From Motiliproteus sp047633175 (GTDB taxonomy: Bacteria > Pseudomonadota > Gammaproteobacteria > Pseudomonadales > Balneatricaceae), in contig JBLIEQ010000017.1 of the NCBI GenBank assembly GCA_047633175.1, positions 1 through 64,000 on the forward strand: a DNA stretch of 64,000 nt, given 5' to 3'. Made by a program: the position numbers and the translations under genes. This document shows positions 44,829 through 53,894 of the stretch, piece after piece. Below the pieces are notes generated by a model. The model had not been told where the DNA came from, ran no database searches, and saw only the letters and a program-made list of their open reading frames with translations. Numbering within the stretch: the stretch's first letter is position 1; each line of letters opens with the position of its first letter.

Positions 44829-44984
44829 AGGCGTGTCTCAATAGGGGTCTCAAGGAGTCTCAGGGGTTAGTCTCAAAGTTAGGTGTTCGTTCGAGTGTTC
44901 GTTCGAGTGTTAAAGGTCAGTCAAAGGCGGCGTCTCTCAGACTCGGTCGAAGATGCCAGGACCGCGCGCGGCCCCGGCGTGCGA

Positions 44985-46979
44985 TCACAGCAGTTCGTTG
45001 ACCTTAGAGACCACATTGTCGACGGTAAAGCCGAACAGCTTGAACAGCTCAGGGGCCGGTGCCGATTCGCCGAAGCTGGTCATGCCGACGACACGGCCGT
45101 TTAGGCCCACATACTTGTACCAGAAGTCGCTGTGCGCGGCCTCGATCGCCACCCGTGCCGAGACAGATGCCGGCAGGACCGATTCGCGATACTCCGCAGA
45201 CTGGGCCTCGAAAACATCGGTACAGGGCATCGATACGACGCGGATATTGCGTCCCGCCTCGCTGAGCTGAGCGGCTGCATCCATCGCCAGACCGACTTCC
45301 GAGCCAGTCGCGATCAGGATCGCATCGGGTAGCCCGGGGCAGTCACGCAGGATATAACCGCCGCGCTGGACGTTGTTAAGCTGCTCGGTACTACGCGGCT
45401 GGTGCGCCAGGCTCTGGCGTGAGAAGACCAGCGCCGAGGGACCCTCTACTCGCTCCAGGGCGTTCTTCCAGGCCACCGCCGATTCCACGGCATCGCAGGG
45501 ACGCCACAGATCCAGGTTGGGGGTGGTGCGCAGGTTGGTCAGCTGTTCGATCGGCTGGTGGGTCGGGCCATCTTCGCCCAGGCCGATGGAATCGTGGGTA
45601 TACACGAAGATCGAACGCTGGCCCATCAGGGCGGCCATCCGCACCGCATTGCGGGCATATTCCATAAAGATCAGGAAGGTCGCGCCGTAAGGGATAAAGC
45701 CGCCGTGCAGGGCCAGACCGTTCATGATCGCCGACATGCCGAATTCACGCACGCCGTAGTTCATATAGTTGCCGCTGGCGTCGTCCTGGGTGATCGTCTT
45801 GCAACCACTCCAGAGCGTCAGGTTGGAACCGGCCAGATCGGCCGAGCCACCGAGCAGCTCCGGCAGTTGCGGGCCATAGGCATTGAGGGCATTTTGCGAG
45901 GCCTTGCGGCTGGCGATGGTCTCGCCCTTGGCCTGCAGCTCTTCTATATAAGCCTGTGACTGAGCCGCAAAATCTTTCGGCAGGTCGCCGCTGATCCGGC
46001 GCAGGAACTCGGATGCCAGTTCCGGATAAGCTTCTGCATAGTCGGAGAACTGCGCGTTCCAGCTGTTTTCGATGATCATCCCATGCTCACGCGCATCCCA
46101 CTCGGTCGCGATCTCTTCGGGAATCACGAAGGGTGCATGCTCCCAGCCCAGTGCCTTGCGGGTCAGGGTGATCTCGTCGTCGCCCAGGGGCGCGCCGTGG
46201 CAATCTTCTTTGCCCTGCTTGTTAGGCGAGCCGAAGCCGATCACGGTCTTGCAGCAGATCAGGGTGGGTTGGCTGCTGTTATCGCGCGCCAGCTCGATCG
46301 CGGCGTGGATCGCATCGGCGTCGTGGCCGTCGATCGCCGGGATCACCTGCCAGCCATAGGCTTCGAAGCGCTTGACGGTATCGTCGGTAAACCAGCCCTC
46401 GACCTCGCCATCGATGGAGATACCGTTGTCATCGTAGAAGGCGACCAGCTTGCCCAGTCCCAGGGTGCCTGCCAGCGAGCAGACCTCGTGGGAGATCCCC
46501 TCCATCATGCAGCCGTCACCGAGGAAGGTGTAGGTGTAGTGATCGACGATCTCGTGACCCTCACGGTTAAACTGGCCCGCCAGGGTCTTCTCGGCCAGCG
46601 CCATGCCGACCGCATTGGCCAGCCCCTGACCCAGGGGTCCAGTGGTCGTTTCGATGCCGGGCGCGTAACCGAACTCCGGGTGTCCCGCAGTCTTGCTGTG
46701 CAGCTGGCGGAAGTTTTTCAGATCCTCGATCCCTAGCTCGTAGCCTGAGAGGTGCAGCAGGGAGTAAAGCAGCATCGAGCCATGGCCGTTAGAGAGCACG
46801 AAGCGATCGCGGTTGATCCACTGCGGATTAGCGGGATTGTGCTGCAGGTAATCGTTCCACAGGACTTCGGCGATATCAGCCATGCCCATAGGTGCACCGG
46901 GGTGACCGGATTTGGCTTTCTGGACAGCATCCATGCTCAGGGCACGGATGGCATTGGCTAGGTCTCTGCGGGATAGCAT
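44985..46979 (-). CDS. tkt: Transketolase
   Basis: Thiamine-diphosphate enzyme of the pentose phosphate pathway, 664 residues. The Met at 46979 (MLSRRDLANAIRALSMDAVQ) is the conserved start. Motifs are KSGHPGAPMGMADI, the ThDP motif GDGCMMEGISHEVCSLAG (cited in part), GFGSPNKQGKEDCHGAPLG and the Pyr-domain PYGATFLIFMEYARNA with THDSIGLGEDGPTHQPIEQL (first part THDSIGLGEDG). It lies upstream of epd on the same strand with a ~156-bp gap. Confidence 0.97.
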   Translation of the reverse strand: MLSRRDLANAIRALSMDAVQKAKSGHPGAPMGMADIAEVLWNDYLQHNPANPQWINRDRFVLSNGHGSMLLYSLLHLSGYELGIEDLKNFRQLHSKTAGHPEFGYAPGIETTTGPLGQGLANAVGMALAEKTLAGQFNREGHEIVDHYTYTFLGDGCMMEGISHEVCSLAGTLGLGKLVAFYDDNGISIDGEVEGWFTDDTVKRFEAYGWQVIPAIDGHDADAIHAAIELARDNSSQPTLICCKTVIGFGSPNKQGKEDCHGAPLGDDEITLTRKALGWEHAPFVIPEEIATEWDAREHGMIIENSWNAQFSDYAEAYPELASEFLRRISGDLPKDFAAQSQAYIEELQAKGETIASRKASQNALNAYGPQLPELLGGSADLAGSNLTLWSGCKTITQDDASGNYMNYGVREFGMSAIMNGLALHGGFIPYGATFLIFMEYARNAVRMAALMGQRSIFVYTHDSIGLGEDGPTHQPIEQLTNLRTTPNLDLWRPCDAVESAVAWKNALERVEGPSALVFSRQSLAHQPRSTEQLNNVQRGGYILRDCPGLPDAILIATGSEVGLAMDAAAQLSEAGRNIRVVSMPCTDVFEAQSAEYRESVLPASVSARVAIEAAHSDFWYKYVGLNGRVVGMTSFGESAPAPELFKLFGFTVDNVVSKVNELL

Positions 46980-47254
46980 GAGTAAAACTCCAGGTATAAA
47001 CGAGGTAGGTTTTAAAGAGAGGCGCATTATCCCGCACCCAGTCGGCAGCAGCAAATATGAATGCCTTTAATGTGAGTAATAAGCAATCTCCCTAGCCGCT
47101 GAGGGGGCAATGCCCTTTCTCTCTTTTAGCCTTTACACAGCGTGCGAGTCTCGGTAAATATCGTTATCATAGCGCCCCCACTCTGGAGTCAGCGCCGGTG
47201 CCGGTTGTTTAGCCCTCACCCGTGAAACGCTCTCCAGCCTGGTAATTAAGTCAC
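46980..47254. other. Divergent intergenic region tkt/metK
   Basis: No gene is supported. The 325-bp gap between divergent tkt and metK must contain both promoters. I see no canonical -35/-10 pair strong enough to call. The only clear structure is the long inverted repeat at 47255-47285, listed separately. Confidence 0.5.
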
Positions 47255-47285
47255 TGTATTTTGAACGCTGAGTGTTCAAAATACA
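47255..47285. promoter_or_regulatory. Perfect 12-bp inverted repeat upstream of metK
   Basis: Arms TGTATTTTGAAC/GTTCAAAATACA with a 7-base spacer (GCTGAGT). The element ends 20 bp before the metK ATG and 9 bp before its AAGGA ribosome-binding site. It could be a repressor operator or a leader RNA hairpin. It does not match the MetJ box or the SAM riboswitches I know. Confidence 0.7.
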
Positions 47286-47305
47286 TTCAATTATTAAGGA
47301 ACACT

Positions 47306-48466
47306 ATGAGTAATTATTCTGTATTTACCTCCGAATCGGTTTCTGAGGGACATCCGGATAAGATGGCCGACCAGATCTCCGATGCCATCCTGGATGCGAT
47401 CCTGGCCGACGACCCCAACTCCCGCGTCGCGGTAGAGACGATGGTGAAGACCGGCATGGCGATCGTCGCCGGTGAAGTGCGTACCTCGACCTATGTCGAT
47501 CTGGAAGATATCGTCCGCAACGTCATTCTGGATATCGGCTACACCAGCTCGAATGTCGGCTTCGATGGCGCCTCTTGCGCCGTGATCAACGCCATCGGCA
47601 AGCAGTCGGTGGATATCGCCGTCGGCGTCGATGAGGCCAATGACAAGGATCTGGGCGCTGGCGACCAGGGGCTGATGTTCGGTTATGCCAGCAACGAGAC
47701 CCCGGTGCTGATGCCCGCGCCTATCTATTACGCCCATCGGCTGATGGAGCGTCAGGCGCAGCTGCGCAAGACCGGCGTCCTGACCTGGCTGCGTCCAGAT
47801 GCCAAGTCACAGGTCACCCTGCGCTATGAAAACGGCCAGCCGGTCGCCATCGATGCGGTCGTAGTCTCCACCCAACATGCTCCGGGTATCAAGCAGGCCG
47901 ATATCCGTGAGGCGGTGATGGAAGAGATCGTAAAGCATGTGCTGCCCGCCGAGTGGCTGCACAAGGATACCCAGTACCATATCAATCCTACGGGGCAGTT
48001 TATTATCGGTGGCCCTATGGGCGACTGCGGCCTGACCGGACGCAAGATCATCGTCGATACCTATGGCGGCATGGCCCACCACGGTGGCGGAGCCTTCTCC
48101 GGCAAGGACCCCTCCAAGGTCGATCGCTCGGCGGCCTATGCCAGCCGTTATGTGGCCAAGAATATCGTCGCCGCCGGCCTTGCCGATCGTTGTGAGATCC
48201 AGGTCTCCTACGCGATCGGCGTTGCCGAGCCGACCTCGATCAGTGTCGACACCTTCGGTACCGGAGCGCTCAGTGATGACAAGATCGTCCAGCTGATCCG
48301 TGAGCATTTTGATCTGCGGCCCCGCGGCCTGATCGAGATGCTCGATCTCAAGCGCCCGATCTATCGTGCCACGGCGGCTTACGGTCACTTCGGTCGTGAA
48401 GAAGATGACTTTACTTGGGAGCGGACCGACAAGGCTGACGCACTGCGTCAGGCCGCCGGACTCTGA
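47306..48466 (+). CDS. metK: S-adenosylmethionine synthetase
   Basis: Forms SAM from methionine and ATP. The start at 47306 (MSNYSVFTSESVSEGHPDK) has AAGGA upstream and gives the normal ~386 residues. Motifs: SEGHPDKMADQISDAILD, GAGDQGLMFGYA, GGAFSGKDPSKVDRSAAY. The metE/metH genes are not in the window. A 12-bp inverted repeat just upstream is the probable regulatory site. Confidence 0.98.
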   Translation: MSNYSVFTSESVSEGHPDKMADQISDAILDAILADDPNSRVAVETMVKTGMAIVAGEVRTSTYVDLEDIVRNVILDIGYTSSNVGFDGASCAVINAIGKQSVDIAVGVDEANDKDLGAGDQGLMFGYASNETPVLMPAPIYYAHRLMERQAQLRKTGVLTWLRPDAKSQVTLRYENGQPVAIDAVVVSTQHAPGIKQADIREAVMEEIVKHVLPAEWLHKDTQYHINPTGQFIIGGPMGDCGLTGRKIIVDTYGGMAHHGGGAFSGKDPSKVDRSAAYASRYVAKNIVAAGLADRCEIQVSYAIGVAEPTSISVDTFGTGALSDDKIVQLIREHFDLRPRGLIEMLDLKRPIYRATAAYGHFGREEDDFTWERTDKADALRQAAGL

Positions 48467-48506
48467 CTCTGACTCCGACTCCGACCCAAATTACGGGACT
48501 CTCCCC

Positions 48507-49235
48507 ATGCGTCTGACCCGCGTCTACGAACCCCAGCCCCTGATCGAAGGGGCCGAAATCTCGCTGAGTGACAGTGCGGTCCAGCATCTGGGGCGCGCGC
48601 TGCGGATGCGTCCGGGAGAGTCGGTGCTGCTGTTTGATGGGGCCGGCCATGAGCATCGGGCGGAATTGCTGGAATTGAGCAAGCGGTCGATCAGCGTGCG
48701 GGTGGGGCCTGCCAGCCAGCGCAGCCAGGAATCATCCCTGGCGATCGAGCTGGGACAGGTGATGTCTCGCGGTGAGCGGATGGATTACGCGGTGCAGAAG
48801 GCGACTGAGCTGGGGGTGACCCGGATCCAGCCGCTGTTCAGCGAGCGTTGCGAGGTGAAACTCAGCAGCGAACGTCAGGATAAACGGCTGCAGCACTGGC
48901 AGCAGGTGGCGATCAGCGCCTGCGAACAGTGCGGCCGCAGCCAGGTGCCGGAGATTCTGCCGCCCCTGTCGTTGTCACTCTGGCTGGCACGCACGGACGG
49001 CGAGCTCAAGCTGGTGCTGCATCCCGACGCCGCCAAACCGCTGTCGCAACGCCAGCCCCCGGCATCGGTCGACCTGCTGATCGGGCCGGAAGGCGGCCTG
49101 AGCGATCAGGAGATCGCCCAGGCCCGCGATGCCGGCTTTGAATCCCTGCAGCTCGGCCCGCGGGTACTGCGCACCGAGACCGCGCCGGTCGCGGCACTGT
49201 CAGTCTTGCAGTATCTGTGGGGCGATCTGGGCTGA
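48507..49235 (+). CDS. rsmE: 16S rRNA (uracil-1498-N3)-methyltransferase
   Basis: SPOUT-class methyltransferase of 242 residues. It has an N-terminal PUA-like domain (LTRVYEPQPLIEGAEISL) and a C-terminal trefoil knot with LLIGPEGGLSDQEIAQARD and LGPRVLRTETAPVAAL, the family signatures. ATG 48507 is chosen; the upstream in-frame extension is metK sequence and a GACTCTGACTC repeat. In Pseudomonas-like genomes rsmE precedes gshB, as here. Confidence 0.95.
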   Translation: MRLTRVYEPQPLIEGAEISLSDSAVQHLGRALRMRPGESVLLFDGAGHEHRAELLELSKRSISVRVGPASQRSQESSLAIELGQVMSRGERMDYAVQKATELGVTRIQPLFSERCEVKLSSERQDKRLQHWQQVAISACEQCGRSQVPEILPPLSLSLWLARTDGELKLVLHPDAAKPLSQRQPPASVDLLIGPEGGLSDQEIAQARDAGFESLQLGPRVLRTETAPVAALSVLQYLWGDLG

Positions 49236-49254
49236 GGCTTTTGTTTTTTTGTAG

Positions 49255-49385
49255 GGATGTCTTTTGTGGGTCGGACTTTAGTCCGACGATGGCTGCTCCA
49301 TGCTAGCCTTGTCGGACTACTTTTTACCCACAAAACGCCGACCTACAGGCTGTTTTTTTTGTAGGTCAGGCTTCAGCCTGACGGT
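49255..49385. repeat. Family A repeat cluster between rsmE and gshB
   Basis: An intact GTCGGACTTTAGTCCGAC faces a degenerate inverted copy 40 bp on, then a GTAGGTCAGGCTTCAGCCTGAC variant. Bounded by T-rich tracts (TTTTGTTTTTTT). No gene is visible. Confidence 0.8.
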
Positions 49386-49417
49386 TTATTGTATTTTTGC
49401 TCCTGAGGAACTGTTGA

Positions 49418-50368
49418 ATGAGTCTTAAACTCGGCGTGGTCATGGACCCTATTGAAGCGATCAACTATAAAAAAGACAGCACCCTGGCGATGCTGTGGGC
49501 CGCCCAGGATCGAGGCTGGGAACTCTACTATCTGGAGCAGTCCGGGCTCTATCTACAGGACGGCGTCTCTATGGGACGGATGGCGCCGCTGAGCGTCAAG
49601 CGCGACCCTTCCGACTGGTTCGAGCGGGATGACTACCAGAATCTGCCGCTGGCGGAGCTGGATGTGATCCTGATGCGCAAGGACCCGCCCTTCGATAACG
49701 AATTTCTCTACAGCACCTATCTGCTGGAGCAGGCCGAGCGTGAAGGGGTCATGGTGGTTAATCGGCCCCAGAGTCTGCGCGACTGCAATGAAAAGCTGTT
49801 CGCGACCCGTTTTCCGCAGTGCTGTCCACCGCTGCTGGTCAGCCGGGATGAGGCGCTGTTAAAGACATTCCATGGGGAACATCAGGACGTGATCTTTAAA
49901 CCTCTGGATGGCATGGGCGGGGCATCGATCTTCAGGGTCAAGGCCGGAGATCCGAATCTGGGTGTCATTCTGGAGACGCTGACCGGACATGGCACCCAGC
50001 AGATCATGGCGCAGCGCTTCATCCCCGAGATCGTCGATGGCGACAAGCGTATCCTGCTGATCGATGGCGAGCCGGTGGATTACGCCCTGGCCCGCATCCC
50101 CATGCAGGGTGAAACCCGCGGTAACCTGGCTGCCGGCGGCACCGGTGTCGGTCGGCCGCTGACCGAGCGTGACCGCTGGATCTGTGCACAGGTTAAACCT
50201 ATCATCCAGGAACAGGGGCTGCTGTTTGTCGGCCTGGATGTGATCGGTGATTACCTGACCGAGATCAATGTCACCAGTCCTACCTGTATTCGCGAACTCA
50301 ACGACCAGTTCGGCCTGGATATCGGCGGACAGCTGATGGATGCTATAGGCGGACGGTTAAACCGCTGA
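49418..50368 (+). CDS. gshB: Glutathione synthetase
   Basis: ATP-grasp ligase joining gamma-glutamylcysteine and glycine. The 316-residue length matches the family. Motifs: GVVMDPIEAINYKKDSTLAML (cited start GVVMDPIEAI), FKPLDGMGGASIFRV, RFIPEIVDGDKRILLIDGEP (central core EIVDGDKRI), and NVTSPTCIRELN. Its last ~30 bp take part in the tandem duplication that copied the tonB start. Confidence 0.97.
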   Translation: MSLKLGVVMDPIEAINYKKDSTLAMLWAAQDRGWELYYLEQSGLYLQDGVSMGRMAPLSVKRDPSDWFERDDYQNLPLAELDVILMRKDPPFDNEFLYSTYLLEQAEREGVMVVNRPQSLRDCNEKLFATRFPQCCPPLLVSRDEALLKTFHGEHQDVIFKPLDGMGGASIFRVKAGDPNLGVILETLTGHGTQQIMAQRFIPEIVDGDKRILLIDGEPVDYALARIPMQGETRGNLAAGGTGVGRPLTERDRWICAQVKPIIQEQGLLFVGLDVIGDYLTEINVTSPTCIRELNDQFGLDIGGQLMDAIGGRLNR

Positions 50369-50384
50369 ACGGTGGCGAGGCACT

Positions 50385-50528
50385 ATGACCCAGGCGCTAT
50401 CGAATCCGATAGAGATGCATACCCAGACGGCGGTCAGCTCGGTTGACCGCTTCGGCTTTACGCTGTTTGTGGCGGATAGATGGGATGGGCATGCGCTTGG
50501 ATCGCTGAATGGCGGCGAGGCACTATGA
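50385..50528 (+). pseudogene. Truncated tandem duplicate of the tonB 5' end
   Basis: Starts MTQALSNPIEMHTQTAVSS, almost identical to the start of the following tonB gene, for 31 codons (to LFVA). It then runs through a diverged copy of the gshB 3' end and stops at TGA, overlapping the real tonB ATG (ATGA). The copy offset is 140 bp, out of frame with tonB. The upstream spacer GGTGGCGAGGCACT is also repeated before both ATGs. This is a partial tandem duplication of the gshB-tonB junction. Confidence 0.85.
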
Positions 50529-51499
50529 CCCAGGCGCTATCGAATCCGGTAGAGATGCATACCCAGACGGCGGTCAGTTCGGTTGACCGCTTCGGCTTTA
50601 CGCTGTTTGTGGCGATCGCGGTGCATGCGCTGCTGATTCTGGGGGTGGCGTTCGATGCCGAGGAACCCGCCCCGGTGGCGACGACGCTGGAGGTCACCCT
50701 GGCCAGTTTCTCCAGCGAACAGGCGCCAGAAAAGGCGGACTTTATCGCCCAGGATAATCAGCTTGGCAGTGGTGATTCGCAAGACAAAGCCCTGCCCAGC
50801 AGCCGCGAAGTAGCGCCCTTTCAAAATAATGAAGCGAAGCCTGTGGCCCCCGGTATCGTCCCCAGTCAGCAGGCGTTGATTCAGCCGCCACAGCCGCGGC
50901 TGGCACCGGAGGAAGAGCCCGTCGAGGTTGCGGCACGGAAACCGCACCGCAGCGAGCAGCCGGAGCGGCTCAAGACCCAGGGCGACAGCAGCTGGAAACT
51001 GTTTGAACCTGCAGCAGAGAAACCCGCAGCAGTGGCACCGGCAGCTTCCGGGCTGAGCGCCTCGCTGCTGGCGCGGAGCCTGGAGATCGCCGGCCTCGAA
51101 GCCAGGCTGGACGACCTGCGGCAGCAGGAGGCGAATGCGCCCCGGGTGCGCCGGCTGACATCGGCCTCGACCCGGGCCTCGTTTGACGCCCGTTATCTCG
51201 ACAGCTGGCGGCGTAAGGTAGAGCGGGTCGGCAATATCAACTATCCTGAACAGGCCCGGCGTCAGGACTTGCACGGCAACCTGCGCCTGCTGGTGGTACT
51301 GCGCCCCGACGGCAGCCTGGAGCGCGTGGATGTACTCAAATCATCCGGACACCCGGTGCTCGATAACGCCGCCAAACGGATTGTCCGCCTCGCCGCCCCC
51401 TATGCCGCCTTTCCTCCAGAACTGCGTAAACGCGCCGATCGGGTAGAGATCATCCGCACTTGGAAGTTCGAACGCACAAAGCTAGGGGTCAATGGCTAA
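50525..51499 (+). CDS. TonB family energy transducer
   Basis: Couples the inner-membrane proton motive force (ExbBD) to outer-membrane receptors. ATG 50525 gives 324 residues. The N-terminal membrane helix is at ~24-42 (FTLFVAIAVHALLILGVAF). A long Ala/Pro/Glu-rich periplasmic spacer follows, with a TonB C-terminal domain at ~235-320 (NINYPEQARRQDLHGNLRL, VLKSSGHPVLDNAAKRIVRL). It follows gshB, as in Pseudomonas. The exact receptor set is unknown. The start region is preceded by a truncated duplicate. Confidence 0.9.
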   Translation: MTQALSNPVEMHTQTAVSSVDRFGFTLFVAIAVHALLILGVAFDAEEPAPVATTLEVTLASFSSEQAPEKADFIAQDNQLGSGDSQDKALPSSREVAPFQNNEAKPVAPGIVPSQQALIQPPQPRLAPEEEPVEVAARKPHRSEQPERLKTQGDSSWKLFEPAAEKPAAVAPAASGLSASLLARSLEIAGLEARLDDLRQQEANAPRVRRLTSASTRASFDARYLDSWRRKVERVGNINYPEQARRQDLHGNLRLLVVLRPDGSLERVDVLKSSGHPVLDNAAKRIVRLAAPYAAFPPELRKRADRVEIIRTWKFERTKLGVNG

Positions 51500-51504
51500 T
51501 CTCT

Positions 51505-51590
51505 TTTGTAGGTCGGACTTTAGTCCGACAAGGCTGGCATGGAGCGGCCATCGTCGGACTACTTTCTACCTACAAAAAGCCAACCCACAG
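51505..51590. repeat. Family A palindrome pair after tonB
   Basis: GTAGGTCGGACTTTAGTCCG, spacer CAAGGCTGGCATGGAGCGG, then an inverted degenerate copy ending CTACTTTCTACCTAC. Placed between convergent tonB and the response regulator gene. Confidence 0.8.
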
Positions 51591-51601
51591 CCTGACATCT
51601 T

Positions 51602-52471
51602 TTAAGCCCCAGGCACATAGCTTTGCTGAACGGTGCCGCTGGCGATCATCCGTGACAGGTAGCTCAGCTTGCCGGGATCCTGATCTACGATATCGATGGT
51701 CACGCTGACGTGCTGGCAATCGATGCCGCTGTCGTTGGCTTTGAGGCCGCGAACCATGGCGTTGATTCGGGCAACCTCCGAATGAGTGCCGGCGTGCTGC
51801 TCCAGATCGATCACCACCGCTTCAAACAACGCCGGCAGCCCCTCGTCGACCTTACAGACCAGCACCAGCTGCTTCAGGCTCAGGGTCTTGATCAGGCACT
51901 GATTTACATGCTCGCCAAAGCGCAGTTGCGCGACGCGTGCAGCCGGGGTGTTGGATTTAACGGCGGCGGGCTTGGCCGCAGGCTTGGAAACCAGGGATGT
52001 GGGTTGTGGTGAGCGCGGAGGCGAAGGTTGCCGCGCGGGGCCGGATCCTGTCAGGGCGTTGACCGTGCTATCGCTTGCGGGGGGCGGTGCCGCCAGGGGT
52101 TTGCTCAGCACCTTGATCACCTTCGCCTGCAGCGCCTCGCTGGAGAACGGCTTGCCTATGTAATCGCTGACCCCAGCCTGAATGGCCTGAATAACATTGG
52201 CCTTATCGCCACGACTGGTGACCATCACAAAGGGGACGGTGGATCTGTGCTGTTGCCGAATCCACTGCAGCAGCTCTATCCCGGACATCTCAGGCATCTC
52301 CCAGTCACAGAGAATCAGATCATAGGCATTAGTCTTCAGCAGCTGCTGTGCTGTGCGGCCGTTGATAGCGTCCTCGACCTGCATCCCCGGAAACTTTGCC
52401 AGCAGGGTCTTGCGCACCAGGTCGCGGATAAAGGCGGCATCATCAACGACCAGTACTCTTGCGTGTTCCAT
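51602..52471 (-). CDS. Response regulator with N-terminal receiver and uncharacterised C-terminal domain
   Basis: A 289-residue protein. The receiver domain (~1-120) has acidic pair Asp10-Asp11, phospho-acceptor Asp56 in LILCDWEMPEMSG and the Lys in GKPF. A Pro/Ala-rich linker (~125-175) follows, then a ~110-residue domain that I do not recognise (GEHVNQCLIKTLSLKQLVLV). No DNA-binding or GGDEF signature is seen. ATG 52471 (MEHARVLVVDD) is chosen over an upstream start. No kinase is adjacent; its place beside tonB is where pil/chemotaxis genes lie in Pseudomonas. Confidence 0.85.
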   Translation of the reverse strand: MEHARVLVVDDAAFIRDLVRKTLLAKFPGMQVEDAINGRTAQQLLKTNAYDLILCDWEMPEMSGIELLQWIRQQHRSTVPFVMVTSRGDKANVIQAIQAGVSDYIGKPFSSEALQAKVIKVLSKPLAAPPPASDSTVNALTGSGPARQPSPPRSPQPTSLVSKPAAKPAAVKSNTPAARVAQLRFGEHVNQCLIKTLSLKQLVLVCKVDEGLPALFEAVVIDLEQHAGTHSEVARINAMVRGLKANDSGIDCQHVSVTIDIVDQDPGKLSYLSRMIASGTVQQSYVPGA

Positions 52472-52650
52472 GCTTCTACTCCAAACCCTATTGCGGAGAG
52501 GATACCTGAGCTGGATTCGGGTCACTAGTCTTAACGCTCTCTGCGGTTGTCAGGCAGTCGCGGGAGGCTGGCTGCAGGCGATCTTTCAGTCCGGAGGCTG
52601 TTTTCAATGCTTTGCTTGAGTCTTAACGGCGCTAGGCCGATACTTAAGCT

Positions 52651-53226
52651 ATGAAAAAACCCTCAGCAGTAATCAATCTCTGTCATCACTTTCTGATTTC
52701 GATGCCGCATCTTCGTGGCAGTAGCTTCGAGCAGACCCTGACCTATGTGTGCGAACACAGCGCAGAGGGGGCGATGGGGCTGGTGGTGAATCGGCCGCTG
52801 GACCTGAATTTCGCCCAGCTGCTGGGGCATCTGGACATGCCGATGGCGCCGATCCAGAACGGCGAGTGCCCGATCTATGCGGGCGGCCCTGTTAAGGGTG
52901 ATCGCGGATTTATCCTCCATAGTCCGGTCGACCACGTCTGGGGCTCGAGCCATGCCGTCAACGAACAGCTGCATCTGACCACCTCGACCGACATCCTGAT
53001 GGCGATCGCCGAAGGCCGTGGCCCGGAGAAGTATCTGATGACCCTTGGTTATGCCGGCTGGGATGCGGGGCAGCTGGAGCAGGAAATTCTGGCCAACAGC
53101 TGGTTAAGTTGTCCGGCGGATTTGGATATACTGTTTAATATTGAGCCGCAACTGCGGCTCGGCGCTGCCGCCACCAGCCTGGGCGTTAATCTCGACCTGC
53201 TGAGCACCCAGAGCGGGCATGCCTGA
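52651..53226 (+). CDS. yqgE: YqgE/AlgH family protein
   Basis: The 191-residue UPF0301 protein has FLISMPHLRGSSFEQTLTYV, GAMGLVVNRPLDL, IYAGGPVKGDRGFILHS and YAGWDAGQLEQEILANSWL, the family hallmarks. Function is not firmly established (a regulator of alginate has been proposed for AlgH). It precedes ruvX, the near-universal arrangement. Confidence 0.95.
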   Translation: MKKPSAVINLCHHFLISMPHLRGSSFEQTLTYVCEHSAEGAMGLVVNRPLDLNFAQLLGHLDMPMAPIQNGECPIYAGGPVKGDRGFILHSPVDHVWGSSHAVNEQLHLTTSTDILMAIAEGRGPEKYLMTLGYAGWDAGQLEQEILANSWLSCPADLDILFNIEPQLRLGAAATSLGVNLDLLSTQSGHA

Positions 53227-53270
53227 CCCCTTATCACTCTTTATCACTTCACCTATAGCGAGCACCGGCT

Positions 53271-53711
53271 TTGATACTGGCATTTGATTTTGGTACGACC
53301 CGCTTCGGTGTAGCAGTAGGAGAGGCGCTTATCGGCACGGCTAGGGCGCTTAAACCTATTCCCGCTAAAGAGGGGATTCCCGATGTGCAGCAGATACAGG
53401 CCCTGATCGATGAATGGCAACCCGAGGCCTTCGTGGTGGGCTTGCCGCTGAATATGGATGGCAGCCTCTGTGAGATGTCCCACCGGGCCCGCAAATTCGC
53501 CAACCGCCTGCATGCCCTCTACGATCGACCCAGTTATCTGATGGATGAGCGCCTCACCAGCCACGAAGCCAAGGGCCTACATCTGGCGGCAGGCGGGGAG
53601 CCCGACTTTAAAAAGCACTCGATGGATGGCCTGGCCGCCCAGCTGATTCTCGAAAGCTGGTTCCGGGAACCGGTGCATCTGTCCAGCCTAGAGAAATTCA
53701 AGCAGCTGTAG
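53271..53711 (+). CDS. ruvX: Putative Holliday junction resolvase / pre-16S rRNA nuclease (YqgF)
   Basis: The 146-residue RNase H-fold protein starts ILAFDFGTTRFGVAVGE with the first catalytic Asp. It has VVGLPLNMDGSLCEMSHRAR and YLMDERLTSHEAKG, then SMDGLAAQLILESWF with the final Asp. The start is TTG at 53271; no ATG is available upstream in frame. Follows yqgE by 44 bp. Confidence 0.95.
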   Translation: MILAFDFGTTRFGVAVGEALIGTARALKPIPAKEGIPDVQQIQALIDEWQPEAFVVGLPLNMDGSLCEMSHRARKFANRLHALYDRPSYLMDERLTSHEAKGLHLAAGGEPDFKKHSMDGLAAQLILESWFREPVHLSSLEKFKQL

Positions 53712-53734
53712 GCAGGATAGAGGCAGGCTCTTTG

Positions 53735-53830
53735 TGGGAGCCTGCCTGCAGGCGACCTTTTGACTGTTTTCCTGAAAAGATGAAAGATGAAAGATTAAAA
53801 GATTAAAAGATCGCCGGGAGCCCGGCTCCC
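53735..53830. repeat. Family B inverted pair after ruvX
   Basis: TGTGGGAGCCTGCCTGCAGG and, ~70 bp on, the reverse-oriented GCCGGGAGCCCGGCTCCCAC. They are separated by short tandem GATGAAA and GATTAAAA units (53779-53808). The outer arms can pair into a long hairpin at the ruvX/pyrR boundary. Confidence 0.8.
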
Positions 53831-53894
53831 ACAGCACAGCAAATGTAGGATGTGCTGAGGAACGAACCGCATCAATGACCATAGGAATGGACAT

